DNA of 64,000 nt from Scleroderma bovista (lineage: Eukaryota; Basidiomycota; Agaricomycetes; Boletales; Sclerodermataceae), in the NCBI GenBank assembly GCA_037178675.1, contig JAYMGJ010000019.1:1-64000 (forward strand). The letters are read 5' to 3'. A model generated the notes under the pieces. It did no database searches. It was not told the DNA's origin and worked only from the letters and a program-made list of their open reading frames with translations. The position numbers and the translations under genes were made by a program. Shown here piece after piece: positions 1 through 9,308 of this stretch. The stretch's first letter is position 1; each line of letters starts with the position of its first letter.

Positions 1-1660
1 AATGGGAAGAATTTGACGCGTTTCGTGAGAAACTCGAGCCACCCCAACCCCCACCCCCTCGTCCACGAAGAATGTTTCAGCGGCAATTAGCCTCCACCAC
101 CTTGCCTCCGGATCAAAACAAGCTCCAGCCTACTCAACCCACTCGTGCACGAACAATATCTCAGCCTGACACCATCACCTCATCTCTCTGTTGTCCCACC
201 ATCGCGACGACCGGGGTTGTGTCACAACCTGTATCGAGTTCAGAACCACCTACTCCTCTTTTTCTCTTGAAAGGACTGTCGACATCAAGTAGTGTGTTCA
301 ACAGACCAATCTCGCAGGATGTTCTTCAGTCTGGCAACAATGTAAGTCGCAGATACTATTCTTCGACGTCTACTAATGACTAGATGTAGGACCAAAATAC
401 TACGTCTGTCAAATGCCACCACCGTCATTCTAGCAGTACATCGAGTGGATCCGTCACCCTTCCGCCACAAAAGAAACATGTGGCTAGCGTATTTTCATCT
501 CCCAATTGTGATCAGCTTAAAGAGGCATTACAGTCCGGAGGTGCATGTGAGTTTGATGCGAAGAGAGGTAAATCAGACGAAGCCTCTGAAAATGTAACAT
601 ACTAACGAGAATTCAGTCTTCCAGCAGAAAATCACCCAAGTTGACTTTTATCCCATCCCTACATGCAATCTCAACGAACTCATCCACACGAAGATGGCCT
701 TTGATATCAAAGCAGCCAACGTGTTCCCTGGCACTGTCAGGCTCGATACTTCTGCCAAATCCATCATCGGAGTTGGGGCATTCAAGACTTCCCAGTCTGC
801 ACAACTGACCCTCTCCCCTCTCATGCTTACTGGCATTGGATCTGGACCCAACTGTGAAATTGTGCTAAAGAGACCTTATATCGATGACCATCCTGCAGAA
901 CCTGGACCTCCGTTCACGTGTTACACCCTGAAAGACGAGTCAAACATATTCTACTGCGAAGCCAACATTTTGTATTGGGCCAAAGCTCTACTGAAGATGA
1001 CCTATGAGTTTATTGATCATGCTATCAATGGTGCCAAGGAATCACTGCCTTTTAAAATCCCTCACCTACGTTTCGTGGATGCAGGGCTATTGTTGGTATA
1101 CGCATATGTGCCAGCAGGAACTCTGGAGAGTGTTGTGCTGCAGTCAGCCAAGCCCAGCAGCACTGTTAGCATGATGTACCTCGCTGAGGAACTCATTTCT
1201 ATTTCTCTAGACAAGGACTTTGTGAAGTACATTCACAACGGTGATGCAGCACCCTGTGCCCTTTTGGACCTGGAGGCAAAGTATATTGCGCAGTTTTTGA
1301 CGTTCACCCAGCATGTACAGTACACCAACACTAGTGGTCAGGTGTACATATCTGATTATCAAGGTATTTTCACATCGATGTTCGTCATTTGATGCACAGT
1401 GCTGACATACATCTACAGGCAGTGGGTTACTGTTGACGGACCCACAGATCCTGACCCATCCGTAAGTTTGCTAGCTGTTGCCTTCTTATCAACTCACGAG
1501 TCTTTGCTATTCTAGTAAAGTTGCTCGAGGTCAGAAACTGTTTAGTGACGGGAACATGCAAAAGGGTGTGGAGCTTTTTGAGAAACAGCATACCTGCAAC
1601 ATGTTTTGCAAGTTGGCTGGCTTTGGACTGAGCCCCTTTGGTAGTAGTGACTTCAATTGA
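1..1660 (+). CDS. alpha-type protein kinase, 5' end outside window
   Basis: The frame is open from base 3, so the start lies upstream. Exons read as <3-341, 390-567, 617-1363, 1419-1461 and 1516-1660; all junctions are GT..AG and the frame is kept throughout. The N-terminal half is Ser/Thr/Pro-rich linker. The catalytic domain starts near base 640 (VDFYPIP) and holds the ATP-site lysine region (EIVLKRPY). The DYQG motif is split by intron 3, followed by LLTDPQI and a GDGN-type loop (SDGNMQKGV). The terminal H-x2-CN-x2-C zinc motif is HTCNMFC. This order is diagnostic of the alpha-kinase (MHCK/EF2K) family, which is expanded in agaricomycetes. Substrate is unknown. No internal stop is seen and the stop codon is TGA at 1658-1660. 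The order of motifs makes the family call firm; whether the gene is active is inference. Confidence 0.87.
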
Positions 1661-1769
1661 GTGGCTGCATGTCCTGGCTTTATCCACACATGGACTCTGT
1701 CTCTTCAATGTCCCAAAATGATCTCCGTATTTAGTTGTCTACCATCGCAGCTACTGCTATCAAAGATTC

Positions 1770-2766
1770 TACTACGATGTTTGATGTTTTGACTTGGACA
1801 TTTTTACTTGTGAATTCCGACTTGCATGTTTCACGTTTGATAATTTGACTTGAGCATTTCGACTTACAAAGTTGACAAAATGAGTTGGACAAAAGGTGTC
1901 TGGAGTCTCGCCGAAGACATTTTCCAAATCAAGTATGCCGTCGGACGAAGTCACTTGGCAAATGAAGCGCGATGCTCTGGCTTTCCATAGCAAGGCGATG
2001 GATGGCAACACTCCAAGATAATAACGAGCGAAGCTGTGGCCAGATGTCCGCATCATCAGAGAAAAGATGACGAGCAATGGCACAGAGGGCCTCCCCCACA
2101 TGAGGCGGCTCTGCAACAGAGAGATCGCCCGTCGCCAGCACCAGACCTTGTAAGTGAGATGCCCGAATCTCAGCAAAGGCAGGACACTGGACGAAGAGAT
2201 GATGAGCGGTTTCGATGGCAGCACAACCTAAATGACAACAGAGGGCGGTGTCCCCAAGCCGCTGGTGACGAACATCTGCTGTGTCTAGCTGTGCTGATCA
2301 CACATAGAGCTGAAGGGTTGCCGAAAAGGCAGACATAGCATGCAGATAAGGATGGTCAGGCAGAGGATAGGTGTTGTAAAGACAACGTGGCATATTGCAC
2401 GATGGACGGAAAGTTGGATCTTCGGAAAGTAGCCAAGCCAGCATACTAGGGACAAAACTGGATAGGTTAGCTTCAATATAACCAAAAGATGGATGAAAAG
2501 GCACGAAGCAGTCCATCATGAAGGTGGGAATAGGAACAGGCGGAGGCGGAAAGGGATGTCGTTGAGCAGAAGTGGCATAACAATCCACTAAGCAGTTACC
2601 TACAGAAGTGGGAGAGGAAGAGGAAGTATGAGCATGAACATGATGAAGAGAAAGAAGAGGATGGGCATCAACAAGATCACAGAGCCAATGGTACAACGAA
2701 TGAGCTGGAGAAAACCTGAAGGAAGGATGTAAAGAGGATGGAGAGCGGGAAAGAGCATTGGAGATA
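1770..2766 (-). mobile_element. 3' end of a LINE (RNase H + zinc finger), truncated
   Basis: On the minus strand two overlapping frames read as the C-terminus of a non-LTR retrotransposon polyprotein. At about 2700-2570 a ribonuclease H tail is seen (HVHAHTS..SVGNCLVDCYA, the H and D of RNase H). A PPP-rich linker typical of fungal LINEs follows (PFPPPPVPIPTFMMD). Then comes a zinc-finger pattern LCCHLGC...AHHLFVQC at about 2250-2175. The protein stops at 1929; the 3' tail (1928-1775) holds repeated CAAGTCAAA-like words. The reverse transcriptase and endonuclease are missing: the fragment is cut at 2766/2767 by the end of the inverted-repeat element. The two frames need a shift to join, so this is a dead copy. 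Confidence 0.65.
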
Positions 2767-2950
2767 CATCAGCAAGTGGACAAAATCTCTGACAGTACTT
2801 AGCCAACTTAACAGTCTGAAGTGGTCTGACACCAACTTAACTGTCTGGAGGTGTCTGAGATCAGACTGAGGGTCTGGAATAAGACCACCCAGACCACTCC
2901 AGACCAGTCAGACCAGTCAGTCAGTAAGTCAAACAGTGTGTCAGACCACC
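2767..2950 (+). repeat. left terminal inverted repeat of CATCAG element
   Basis: The sequence beginning CATCAGCAAGTGGACAAAAT is repeated in reverse complement ending at 22313. The two copies agree for about 170 bp with one difference (A at 2931 versus G), then merge into the CAGACCA arrays. The left flank is LINE sequence and the right flank is duplication arm A, so the two ends do not share a target-site duplication. Confidence 0.75.
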
Positions 2951-3387
2951 CAGACCATCTCAGACCATCTCAGACCAGTCAGTCAGTAAGTCAGACAGTG
3001 TGTCAGACCACCTAGACCATTCCAGACCACTCAGACCAGTCAGTCAGTAAGTCAGACAGTGTGTCAGACCACCCAGACCATTCCAGACCACTCAGACCAG
3101 TCAGTGAGTAAGTCAGACAGTGTGTCAGACCACCCAGACCATCTCAGACCATTCAGACCAGTCAGTTGGTAAGTCAGACAGTGTTTCAGACCACCCAGAC
3201 CATTCCAGACCAGTCAGACCAGTCAGTTGGTAAGTCAGACAGTGTGTCAGACCACCCAGACCATTCCAGACCAGTCAGACCAGTCAGTGAGTAAGTCAGT
3301 CAGTGTGTTAGCTCATCTAGAGCATTCTAGACCACTCAGATCAGTCAGTCAGTAAGTCAGACAGGGTATCAGACCATCCAGAGCATT
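2870..3387 (+). repeat. left subterminal CAGACCA/GTCAGT array, outer part
   Basis: About eight imperfect units of roughly 60 bp built from CAGACCACCCAGACCATTCC and GTCAGTAAGTCAGACAGTGTG. The array continues at 12648-12960; the LTR unit 3388-12647 interrupts it. The mirror-image array lies at 20510-22180. Short ORFs here are only repeat translations. Confidence 0.85.
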
Positions 3388-3577
3388 TGTCAAGACCGGT
3401 TCTCCTCAACGATCTTACTAGGAGGTCCAGAGGTGCAGGGAACTAATGAGGAGGTAAGTCCAGACACTAGTAGGTGCTAGTTAGTGTGGAGAGTCAAGTC
3501 CGGGTCAAATGAATGAAGTCCGGGCACTAGAGAAGCACAGGGAGTAAGTCCGGGTTTTTGCGGAGTAAGTCCGGACC

Positions 3578-4198
3578 TGTCAAGTCCGGGTCTACTCCGG
3601 TAGGGGGTCCGGTCAAGTCCGGACAGAAGCAGACGAAGGGGGAGAGCAGAGGGCTGGACAAGAGATTAGTCCGGCCGGAGTTGGTGACCGCTTGGATTCA
3701 ACGACTAAGGACAACGAGCGTTGATCCCTTGCATAGGTTCCGGTCAAGAATGGGAGACGGAGATAGAGACGGAGACGGGCAAGATCAGGAGTAGAGACTA
3801 TGGTTGATTTCAGACTGACTATACAGAATAAACTACGGAGTACTTATACTAAGTAGAAACTAGGGTCGAGTATATACGGTGACAAGTAAACAACCTAATA
3901 GCGGACAAGGAACGACCGGAGTTAGGACTAGGTCAGGTCCGATGAAAATAAAGCAGGTCCGGTGAAAATACTACAAGGTATGAGATATAAACAGAGCATG
4001 GAGAACTCATGGTACTACAGGGTTGACGGAGAAGTGAAGTAACGACTGGATAGGGATTAATGCAAAGGGTCGCACTTAGCGGAAGAGTATGTGCGCGTCC
4101 GGGACCGGAGTGACGTGCAGAGGTCCGGAGTTGAGCTGTAGTGCTGCGATGCGACCGGAGTAACCGGGTATGATCCGGAGTTGGACATGGTCGTAACA
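3578..4198 (-). repeat. 3' LTR of Ty3 element (element orientation)
   Basis: 621 bp, paired with 10827-11447. The six differences from the partner are all C/T or G/A changes at CpG (near 3998, 4008, 4071, 4099 and two at about 4115). Confidence 0.95.
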
Positions 4199-4213
4199 GT
4201 ATCCCCCCTTTAG
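4199..4213 (-). promoter_or_regulatory. polypurine tract of the Ty3 element
   Basis: Directly beside the 3' LTR the minus strand reads TAAAGGGGGGATAC, a purine run in the position where plus-strand DNA synthesis is primed in LTR retrotransposons. Confidence 0.7.
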
Positions 4214-4364
4214 GGGCCGAACCCATGAGGCCCCAATGAGGCTGACGTGTGGTCGCCTAGAACAATGCGGAGTCCGGAGTGAATGTCTGAGTACGAACTT
4301 TGGATCTATAAAGATCAGACCGGTTTTGCCTGTAGTACCCCTCAGTTCTCTGCCCTCTAACAAC

Positions 4365-5434
4365 ATGTCGAACATTGCCAAGTCCATCAGCCCTGTCGCC
4401 CCCGCTGCCACCGAGTCCAAGGATTGGACGAAGGCCTCTACGCCGGAGTTGCAATCCAGTAGCGAAGACGAGTCGGACGTCCTTGATGCCAAAGCGAAGG
4501 AGTGTCGTCGACGTAAGCAAGTGAAGAGGGAGGAGAAACAACGTAGGGAAGAGGCGGAGAGGCGAGCGCGCGAAGAGGCAGAGGCCAGAGCGCGAGAGGA
4601 GGCGGAGAGAGCCAAGGCGGAGGCGGAACGCAGAGCAAGGGAGGAGGCGGAATGCCAAGCGCAGGAGCAGGCGGAGAAGGACAGGGTGGAGGTGCAACAG
4701 AGGGCTGCAGAGGTCGCCGCGAGGCAGAGAGCGATGGCGCAGGAGGCGTCAAAGAAGAGGATGAGGGAGGAGCCGGAGGCAGGTCCGAGTGGTGACCGGA
4801 GTGAGGAAGCCCGGTAAGCAGTTTTTTATCTTCTTCTACGATTTTTCATTAATTTCCTGGCAGGTGCGTTCGTTGTGCCAAGCACAAGGCCAAGTGCGAG
4901 CGGGACCCTGAAAAGCCCAAGCAGCGCGCGTGCATGAAGTGCGCCGGTCTCAAGGAGCGGTGCGAGTGGCCGGAGGTGGGAGGTCCGGGTCTGGTAGTGG
5001 ACAAAGGGAAGGGCAAGGCAAAGGAGGTCGCAGCATCGCCGCGAGGAGGGGAGAAGCGGAAAAAGAAGAAGACGACTGCGAAGGTTGTCGACGATGACAA
5101 CATCGTCGAAGTACCGGGACCGTCTGGGCAACGGTCCGGGTTCGACCCTAGGCCGTTTCTAGAGCGGCTGGACAAGCTGACCGGAGCGGTGGAAGAGATG
5201 ACCGGACAGATGCGCCGGGTAGCGGATGCCACCCGCTCTGTGGCCAAAGGAAACGAGCGGCTGACCGCCGGCCTCGAGACATTCCTCGAGGAATGCCGTT
5301 TCTTCACGGCGCCTTGGGATGAGGACGAGGAGTCGGAGGACAGCAAGCCGGAGGTCGACCCGGAGGAGGTCGAACAGGAGGTCCAGGGGCTCCAAGAGGA
5401 GCAGGAGAACCCTGGCGGCGCTGTGCCGGAGTAA
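4365..5434 (+). CDS. antisense accessory protein of Ty3 element: coiled coil + Cys cluster
   Basis: Two exons, 4365-4813 and 4864-5434 (donor GTAAGC, acceptor CAG), give a continuous frame of about 339 residues on the strand opposite gag-pol, between the pol stop and the 3' LTR. An upstream in-frame ATG exists at 4236, but ATG 4365 fits better. Residues about 40-145 are a highly charged Arg/Glu/Ala coiled coil. Exon 2 opens with a cysteine cluster, CVRCAKHKAKC...CMKCAGLKERCEW, that resembles fungal Zn2Cys6 or zinc-binding motifs. A Lys/Arg-rich stretch (EKRKKKKTT) likely acts as a nuclear signal, then a second helical segment (LDKLTGAVEEMTGQMRRV) and an acidic tail follow. Function is unknown; a DNA-binding or chromatin role is inference. 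An intact intron and frame argue that it is used. Confidence 0.72.
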
Positions 5435-5598
5435 GTGGTCCGGTCCGGACTTTGTAAATAGAAAGTGTAATTAGTTTGACTTTTTTGTTTATAAAGAAAA
5501 GTGATCTGAGTTTAGTGAGTGATATTACAAGATGAAGTGAAACAGAGAGTGAAACAGATAAGAGAGACGGATAAAAGAAACAGAGAGCGAGAGTATTA

Positions 5599-8500
5599 CT
5601 ACATAGACGCGAGTGGTCCGGGTTTGTCTGGGTACCGGACATGATAATCTTCTAACAGTTCCGTAGCGTTGCCTAGTTCCGTGGCGAGTAGCCATGATGT
5701 TTCTTCGTCAGTTCCTTCGTAACCGGACCAACGTACCAAGTACAGCAGTTTGCACGATTTTTGTCGATGGTCAACCTTGGAGTCGAGGATCTCAGAGATC
5801 TCGAATTCCGGTTCACCATCTACTTCAACTGGTGGCGGAGGAGGCTGTATCCGGTCCGGTATAGTATTGGGTATGGCCGGTTCGAGTTGGGAGACATGGA
5901 AGACGGGATGAACGGCGCGCATGGAATCTGGAAGGCGTAGCGTAAAAGAGAGAGAGCCTACTTGTGCTATGATAGTGTAGGGCCCAAGATTCTTTTCTGA
6001 TAGCTTTTTGGATGGTCGAGTAGACTGGAAGTATTTGGCTTTCACATATACTTGGTCGCCAACCTTGAAGTCCGGTGCCGGAGTACGTTTGGCATCAGCC
6101 AGACCTTGGTAGCGAAGTTGTGCGTTGGCCATTTCTTCTCGAAGGTATTGGTGCAGCGACTCGAGGTCGACTGCGTAATCACGAGCCCGTGCGGAGGTCA
6201 TATCTCGTTCTGGGTAAACGGAGATGTTAGGGTGGTAACCTTTGTTGGCAAAGAAGGGTGAAACTCCGGTAGTAGCACTAGGTGCATTGTTGTATGCGAA
6301 CTCCGCCAATGGGAGTAGGTCCGCCCAGTTGTCCTGCTGGTAGTTGCAGTAGATTCGGAGGTACTGTTCGAGAGTCTGGTTGGAACGCTCAGTCTGGCTG
6401 TTGCCCTCCGGGTGGTAACCGGAGGTGAAGTGGAGGCGCATGTCGAGGGCCTTTCCGAGTGACCGGAAGAAGTGAGAGACAAACTCTGTACCGCGATCTG
6501 AGGTGACGTGGGCGGGGACACCGTGCTTGGAGAACACGTGGAGTAAGAAGAGCTTTGCGAGCTCCGGACTAGTGATGGTGTCGTGAGTAGGGATGAAAAT
6601 AGCTTGTTTAGAAAGCCTATCTACTACGACCAGGATAGCTGTGAATCCGGTAGAGGCAGGGAGCTGCTCTATAAAGTCCATGGATATGGAATTCCAGGGC
6701 TTCTCTGGTACTGGGAGCTGCTTCAGCAGTCCGTATGGTCTATGGCGCGGTGTCTTAGCTCTTGCGCAGGAGGTACAGGACCGGACGTAGTCCTTGACGA
6801 AGGTCCTGAGACCAGGCCAGGTATATTCACGCCGGATTAGCTCTAGAGTCCGGTTTTGCCCAAAGTGACCAGCGAGTGGGTGGTCGTGTCGATACCGGAG
6901 TACCCGGAGACGGAGGTCATCCAAGTCCAGTACGTATATACGACCGTCTAGTCGAAGGAATCCAGCCTCGTCGGTGGACCAACGAGAGTCCGGTGGATCT
7001 GTGAGGTGGACCTGGGCAATGGGATCAGAGGGTAGTGCAGCGAGGATGTCGCTATGGAGTGTTTCCACGTCCATGATTGCGACTGCACGGAGGACCGGAA
7101 ACTCTAGATAAGTAGCGCGAAGAGAATTAGAGAGCTGTTCTTGAGTGAACACCGGCCTAAGATTTTGGGGGTTAACCCGGGCGTAGCCACTATCCCCCTC
7201 TTTGGGGTAGACGTCCCATCGTCTAGTGAGAGCGTCCGGCTTGGCACCGAGTTTTCCGGGACGGAAACGAATGACAAGATTAAATTGTGATAGAAATTCA
7301 GACCACCGGGCTTGCCGGCGGGACAGTACTTTTGAGGTGGAGAAGTACTCGAGGTTTTTGTGGTCCGTGACGACGTCTATTGGAGAGGCGGAACCTTCGA
7401 GGTAATGGCGCCAGTTCCGGAAAGCTTCGAAGATAGCCAGCAACTCCTTATCGTGGGTGTCGTAGTTTAACTCCGGAGCAGTCAGGGTCCGGGAGTAGTA
7501 TGCGACCGGACGGATCTCTCCGTCGGCGCAGGTGATAGACAAGATGCCAGCGACAGCGTAGTCGGAGGCATCAGTTTCCACGATGATAGGGGTGTCCGGA
7601 ATAAAGTGAGTGAGGATGGGCACGGTGGTGAAGGCGTGCTTGAGAGCATTGAAAGAACGTCGACAGTCCTCAGAGAAATTCCAGGGAGCATCCTTCCGTG
7701 TGAGCCGGGTGAGGGGAACCACAATGTCAGAGTAGTTGAATATGAACCGGCGGTAGAAATTGGCAAAGCCCAAGAAGGATTGGATGTCCTTTACCTTTCG
7801 AGGTTCAGGCCAGTCAGAGATGGTTTGGATCTTGTCCGGAGACATAGTCAAACCGTCCGGAGAGAGGCGATAGCCGAGGTACTCTACCGAGTCCGAGTGG
7901 AACTCACATTTCTCCGGTTTGGCGAAGAGGCCATGTAACCGGAGTCGGCGGAGAACTTCCCGGACGTGCTGCTGGTGGGATTCCATATCCTCGGAGTAGA
8001 TTAGGATGTCGTCGAGGTACACGACAACGCAGACGTCTAGCATGTCAGCGAAGATGGTGTTGACAAAGCGCTGGAAGGCTGCAGGGGCGTTAGTGAGGCC
8101 AAAGGGCATTACTAACCACTCGTAGGACCCATAGCACGTACGGAAGGCGGTCTTCCATTCATCGCCCGGAGCAATCCGGACTAGATGGTACGCGTGCCGG
8201 AGGTCGATCTTCGAATAGATTTTAGCACGGCTGGGTGAGTCCAAAAGATCAGAGATTAGGGGGAGTGGATAGCGATCCTTCTTGGTAATTTTGTTTAGGC
8301 CCCGGAAGTCAACGCAGAGGCGGAGTGAGCCATCCTTCTTCTTTACGAAGAGGACCGGAGCAGCATGGGAGGAGGCGGTAGGACGGATGAAACCTGTATT
8401 TAGATTCTCATCGATGAAGGTCCAGAGGGCGGAGAGCTCAACCGGAGACAGTGAGTAGAGAGTTCCCAAAGGAGGAGAGGTACCTTCTTCAAGGTCGATC

Positions 8501-9204
8501 TTCAGATCGTAGTCGCGATGCGGGGGCAGTTCAGAGGCTTTCGCCTTGCTGAACACGTCCGCATAATCGCGATACTCCGGAGGGACAATGTCCAAGTCCG
8601 GCGGAGTAGAGGCAGAGGAAGAGTGAGCCTTCGCTGAGTCAGAGGGACGCAGCTGAAGTTGGTATTTGGTGGATCCTTCTAATTTGCACGCACGCACGAA
8701 TGCGGCTGCGTTAATCAGAGAGATGTGTGGAGGGGTGCAAACCGGAGTGTCGACAGATGGCGCGAGGCCGGGGTCAGATTGGCCGGAGAGCCCGGAGACA
8801 GGGTTACCGGACAGGACCGGAGAGGGAGTCGACGGGGGCGCAAGCAAACTTTGTGCAAGGGTCCGGAAAGTTAAACTGCTCAGTACCCAATCAATCAACG
8901 GATTGTAGCGGGTGAGCCAGTTATGTCCAAGGACAATCATGCATTCAGAGTCTAACGGAGCGAGGTAAAAAGTCATAGGGGTGACATCACCGGATGCGGG
9001 GAATTTCACTGATAGGTCGACGGCTTGAGTAATTACAAAATTTGAGGTACCGTCAAAGAGTCGGAGAACAATCGGAGGAACGGAGTAAGTGGAGAGAGAG
9101 TGTCCAAGAGCATATTGGGTATCTACAAAACAGTGCGTGGAACCGGAGTCCACAAGCGCACGGAGTTCTGGTAAATCGTAAGACAAAAGGAAAACATGAG
9201 GCAT
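5599..9204 (-). CDS. pol: Ty3/gypsy Pol polyprotein
   Basis: About 1201 residues from the ATG at 9204, but the frame is open to the gag stop and is probably translated as Gag-Pol. Visible in order: aspartic protease (VDSGSTH, residues 18-24); reverse transcriptase (YLDDILIYS near residue 394); RNase H (ETDASDYAV near 538); integrase zinc finger (HPLAGH...CTSC near 775-813); integrase core with D in SMDF, D in TSDRGTEF and E in HPEGNSQTERSN (about 840-935). A C-terminal chromodomain with YLVRWSGY lies at about 1130-1190. All catalytic residues are present and no stop interrupts. The stop is at 5599-5601. Confidence 0.96.
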   Translation of the reverse strand: MPHVFLLSYDLPELRALVDSGSTHCFVDTQYALGHSLSTYSVPPIVLRLFDGTSNFVITQAVDLSVKFPASGDVTPMTFYLAPLDSECMIVLGHNWLTRYNPLIDWVLSSLTFRTLAQSLLAPPSTPSPVLSGNPVSGLSGQSDPGLAPSVDTPVCTPPHISLINAAAFVRACKLEGSTKYQLQLRPSDSAKAHSSSASTPPDLDIVPPEYRDYADVFSKAKASELPPHRDYDLKIDLEEGTSPPLGTLYSLSPVELSALWTFIDENLNTGFIRPTASSHAAPVLFVKKKDGSLRLCVDFRGLNKITKKDRYPLPLISDLLDSPSRAKIYSKIDLRHAYHLVRIAPGDEWKTAFRTCYGSYEWLVMPFGLTNAPAAFQRFVNTIFADMLDVCVVVYLDDILIYSEDMESHQQHVREVLRRLRLHGLFAKPEKCEFHSDSVEYLGYRLSPDGLTMSPDKIQTISDWPEPRKVKDIQSFLGFANFYRRFIFNYSDIVVPLTRLTRKDAPWNFSEDCRRSFNALKHAFTTVPILTHFIPDTPIIVETDASDYAVAGILSITCADGEIRPVAYYSRTLTAPELNYDTHDKELLAIFEAFRNWRHYLEGSASPIDVVTDHKNLEYFSTSKVLSRRQARWSEFLSQFNLVIRFRPGKLGAKPDALTRRWDVYPKEGDSGYARVNPQNLRPVFTQEQLSNSLRATYLEFPVLRAVAIMDVETLHSDILAALPSDPIAQVHLTDPPDSRWSTDEAGFLRLDGRIYVLDLDDLRLRVLRYRHDHPLAGHFGQNRTLELIRREYTWPGLRTFVKDYVRSCTSCARAKTPRHRPYGLLKQLPVPEKPWNSISMDFIEQLPASTGFTAILVVVDRLSKQAIFIPTHDTITSPELAKLFLLHVFSKHGVPAHVTSDRGTEFVSHFFRSLGKALDMRLHFTSGYHPEGNSQTERSNQTLEQYLRIYCNYQQDNWADLLPLAEFAYNNAPSATTGVSPFFANKGYHPNISVYPERDMTSARARDYAVDLESLHQYLREEMANAQLRYQGLADAKRTPAPDFKVGDQVYVKAKYFQSTRPSKKLSEKNLGPYTIIAQVGSLSFTLRLPDSMRAVHPVFHVSQLEPAIPNTIPDRIQPPPPPVEVDGEPEFEISEILDSKVDHRQKSCKLLYLVRWSGYEGTDEETSWLLATELGNATELLEDYHVRYPDKPGPLASM

Positions 9205-9308
9205 AAGGGAATTAGGATCGTAAAGAGCGGACGCGTTGAGGCGAGCCTCCTCGGGTGCACTTCCGGAGTCAACGCAGCTCGCCGGTTGTGCGGAGGTCTG
9301 GGAGCTGC

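Noticed and set aside
4257..5395. Leu/Arg/Ser-rich minus-strand ORFs opposite the antisense Ty3 gene
   Set aside because: Shadows of the Glu/Arg/Ala coiled coil and the acidic tail; they lack any motif and are broken at the intron.
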